From CALMSM01 sp964534095 (GTDB lineage Bacteria > Patescibacteriota > Saccharimonadia > Saccharimonadales > CALMSM01): 14,076 bases of DNA. A program made the position numbers and the translations under genes. Below the pieces are notes generated by a model. That model saw only the letters and a list, made by a program, of their open reading frames with translations, made no database searches and was not told the origin of the DNA. Positions within the stretch are counted from its first letter, which is position 1; each line of letters starts with the position of its first letter. This document shows, one piece after another, positions 14,001-14,076 of this stretch. Where the stretch lies: positions 1 to 14,076 of the forward strand of contig CAZHPF010000016.1 in the NCBI GenBank assembly GCA_964534095.1. Direction: 5' to 3'.

Positions 14001-14076
14001 CGCGCATATTGTTGGCGGCATTTACTGTGAAGGTCAGACACACGATAGTTGAAGGGTCGGTATCGGTTTTGGTGAG
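11059..14076 (-). CDS. UvrD/Rep-family DNA helicase with C-terminal RecB-like nuclease domain, partial (N-terminus beyond right edge)
   Basis: At least 1005 residues are visible; the frame is open to the window edge, where LTKTDTDPSTIV precedes CLTFTVNAANNMRERL (motif Ia). The Walker A and Q motif, and the true start, lie outside, perhaps 50 residues upstream. Visible superfamily-1A motifs in order: DEFQDSNQ (Walker B, 13256-13233), VVGDPNQTIYGFNGA (motif III), YRSSQQIL (IV), LMTVHGAKGLEFDHV (V, about 12230-12190) and LLYVAMTRAKQTL (VI). The end carries PD-(D/E)XK nuclease marks: GNAMHSALE, GKIDRID, VRIVDYKTGK (11401-11430) and QLGFY. This is an ATP-driven 3'-5' unwinding enzyme with an AddA/RecB-like nuclease, likely for double-strand-break processing or repair. 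No AddB or RecC partner is visible in the window. It converges on the peptidase-like gene. Confidence 0.93.
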   Translation of the reverse strand, partial: LTKTDTDPSTIVCLTFTVNAANNMRERLRGMIGSAANHVVIKTFHSLAADMIASHPDHFYAGATLNPVSDLAAQEILQSIFETLPHDSPLASKYDDRYIHLTNALDAISRVKDAGITPEKLHEFLADHLSQINAVEPQLVEIFSSTLSHKKLDDVGEAVLALTNNTQNPLAEAIHRLVTDAIAADMPTGKTTQLGKVKARLLSTEQGAKIMGRERRGNAWWQALETVYQQYQAILYKRGYLDYSDMLLSVIEALESDQDLQQDIQESIHYLLIDEFQDSNQAQIRLMHLLVDNPLITKPNVMVVGDPNQTIYGFNGAMLDNTTDFLAFYAKDLTAIDLTKNYRSSQQILDNSRGVIEPYTKFQPHLVAENPPKQTTVNYFAYNTQAEQAADVCTTVKRLQAAHPDQSIAILARGHASLSYIAQYLYHSGITLNYDHSVDIRSTVANKLLVSVLGCLDALAEGNRATLNHQLSHLVRHPVFALDAQDLWQIALQGNASKDWLDALTNHAATSPLAEWLNKLVGVATSQSLSVLIEQVLSSEFATDKTLYQAFYGGDNLEKAFTEAQATTQLLAIAGQYAQTDHVSIALFLRMIESADPKLFRFSPDTGQYKDAVTLMTVHGAKGLEFDHVLIVDTNEAHWKPKAAKYLTPLNLPIHVNLETPADYARLLYVAMTRAKQTLAVSYVKRADSKTQALPAEQLAAMTFQDAHPRPTKELLAVAISELLYPRPNAKTMLELLANKLSGYRLSATALTHFLDLSREGMDTFIEENLLKLPQPVSDVLAHGNAMHSALELAQIQVNNNKFNLDAIKRLYAQKIGQENLSTAVVKRLLARANSQLDALFGELGLKLMQTSISEQSLSTITSTGTALFGKIDRIDTLDNNTVRIVDYKTGKPIENSASKSQDVLLKQWRHKCQLGFYVLLLRQTKQYAGKTIQTQIVQLDATSPQTLCLDYELTAEELARIEQLAAAVYNRIVGLDIPDVSEFEPTLIGIKQFEDNLLARATQS

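Noticed and set aside
13552..14052. 166-codon plus-strand frame opposite the helicase gene
   Set aside because: It lies wholly antisense to a gene with clear UvrD motifs, and its product shows no recognisable domain.
1..14076. CRISPR array, insertion sequence, prophage or toxin-antitoxin genes
   Set aside because: No regularly spaced repeats, transposase, integrase or recognised toxin/antitoxin pair was seen.

Overview
This window looks like a chromosomal segment of a small-genome bacterium, most likely Candidate Phyla Radiation / Patescibacteria and probably Saccharibacteria (TM7). That placement is inferred from gene content and style: short gaps, a compact F-type ATP synthase operon, a stand-alone CobO-type adenosyltransferase, a UvrD-like helicase with a RecB-type nuclease tail, and several proteins I cannot name. 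TGA is used as an ordinary stop (atpI, atpB), which argues against the UGA=Gly lineages (Gracilibacteria/Absconditabacteria).

Layout: 1-3038 holds five minus-strand genes: a partial unknown protein; a 443-aa protein with tandem repeats resembling mTERF repeats; a CobO/BtuR-like ATPase; an unknown 164-aa protein with an acidic Pro/Ala/Glu linker; and a small glutaredoxin. A divergent regulatory region (3039-3269) separates them from the plus-strand ATP synthase operon atpI-B-E-F-H-A-G-D-C (3270-10071), which is complete and in canonical order. A 257-nt gap (10072-10328) holds a strongly self-complementary stretch that may be a structured RNA, plus a 34-bp inverted-repeat element. Next come a plus-strand 239-aa putative papain/C39-like cysteine peptidase (10329-11048) and, convergent with it, a UvrD/Rep-family helicase-nuclease (11059 to beyond the right edge).

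Regulation: genes that begin transcription units (the mTERF-like gene, cobO-like, glutaredoxin, atpI, peptidase-like) have a -10-like hexamer ending 6-8 nt before their ATG and mostly no Shine-Dalgarno, which suggests leaderless mRNAs. Genes inside the ATP operon instead have good Shine-Dalgarno sequences or stop/start overlaps. The ATP operon is preceded by a perfect TGTGA-N6-TCACA palindrome (Crp/Fnr type) and by a 34-bp element whose sister copy lies upstream of the peptidase-like gene.

The ATP operon encodes a full F1Fo enzyme. The c subunit lacks the known Na+ ligands, so proton coupling is expected. The delta subunit is short, and the b subunit carries an unusual acidic/His-containing tail before its membrane helix. 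The less-explained items are the repeat protein, the intergenic RNA candidate, the paired 34-bp elements and the putative peptidase.
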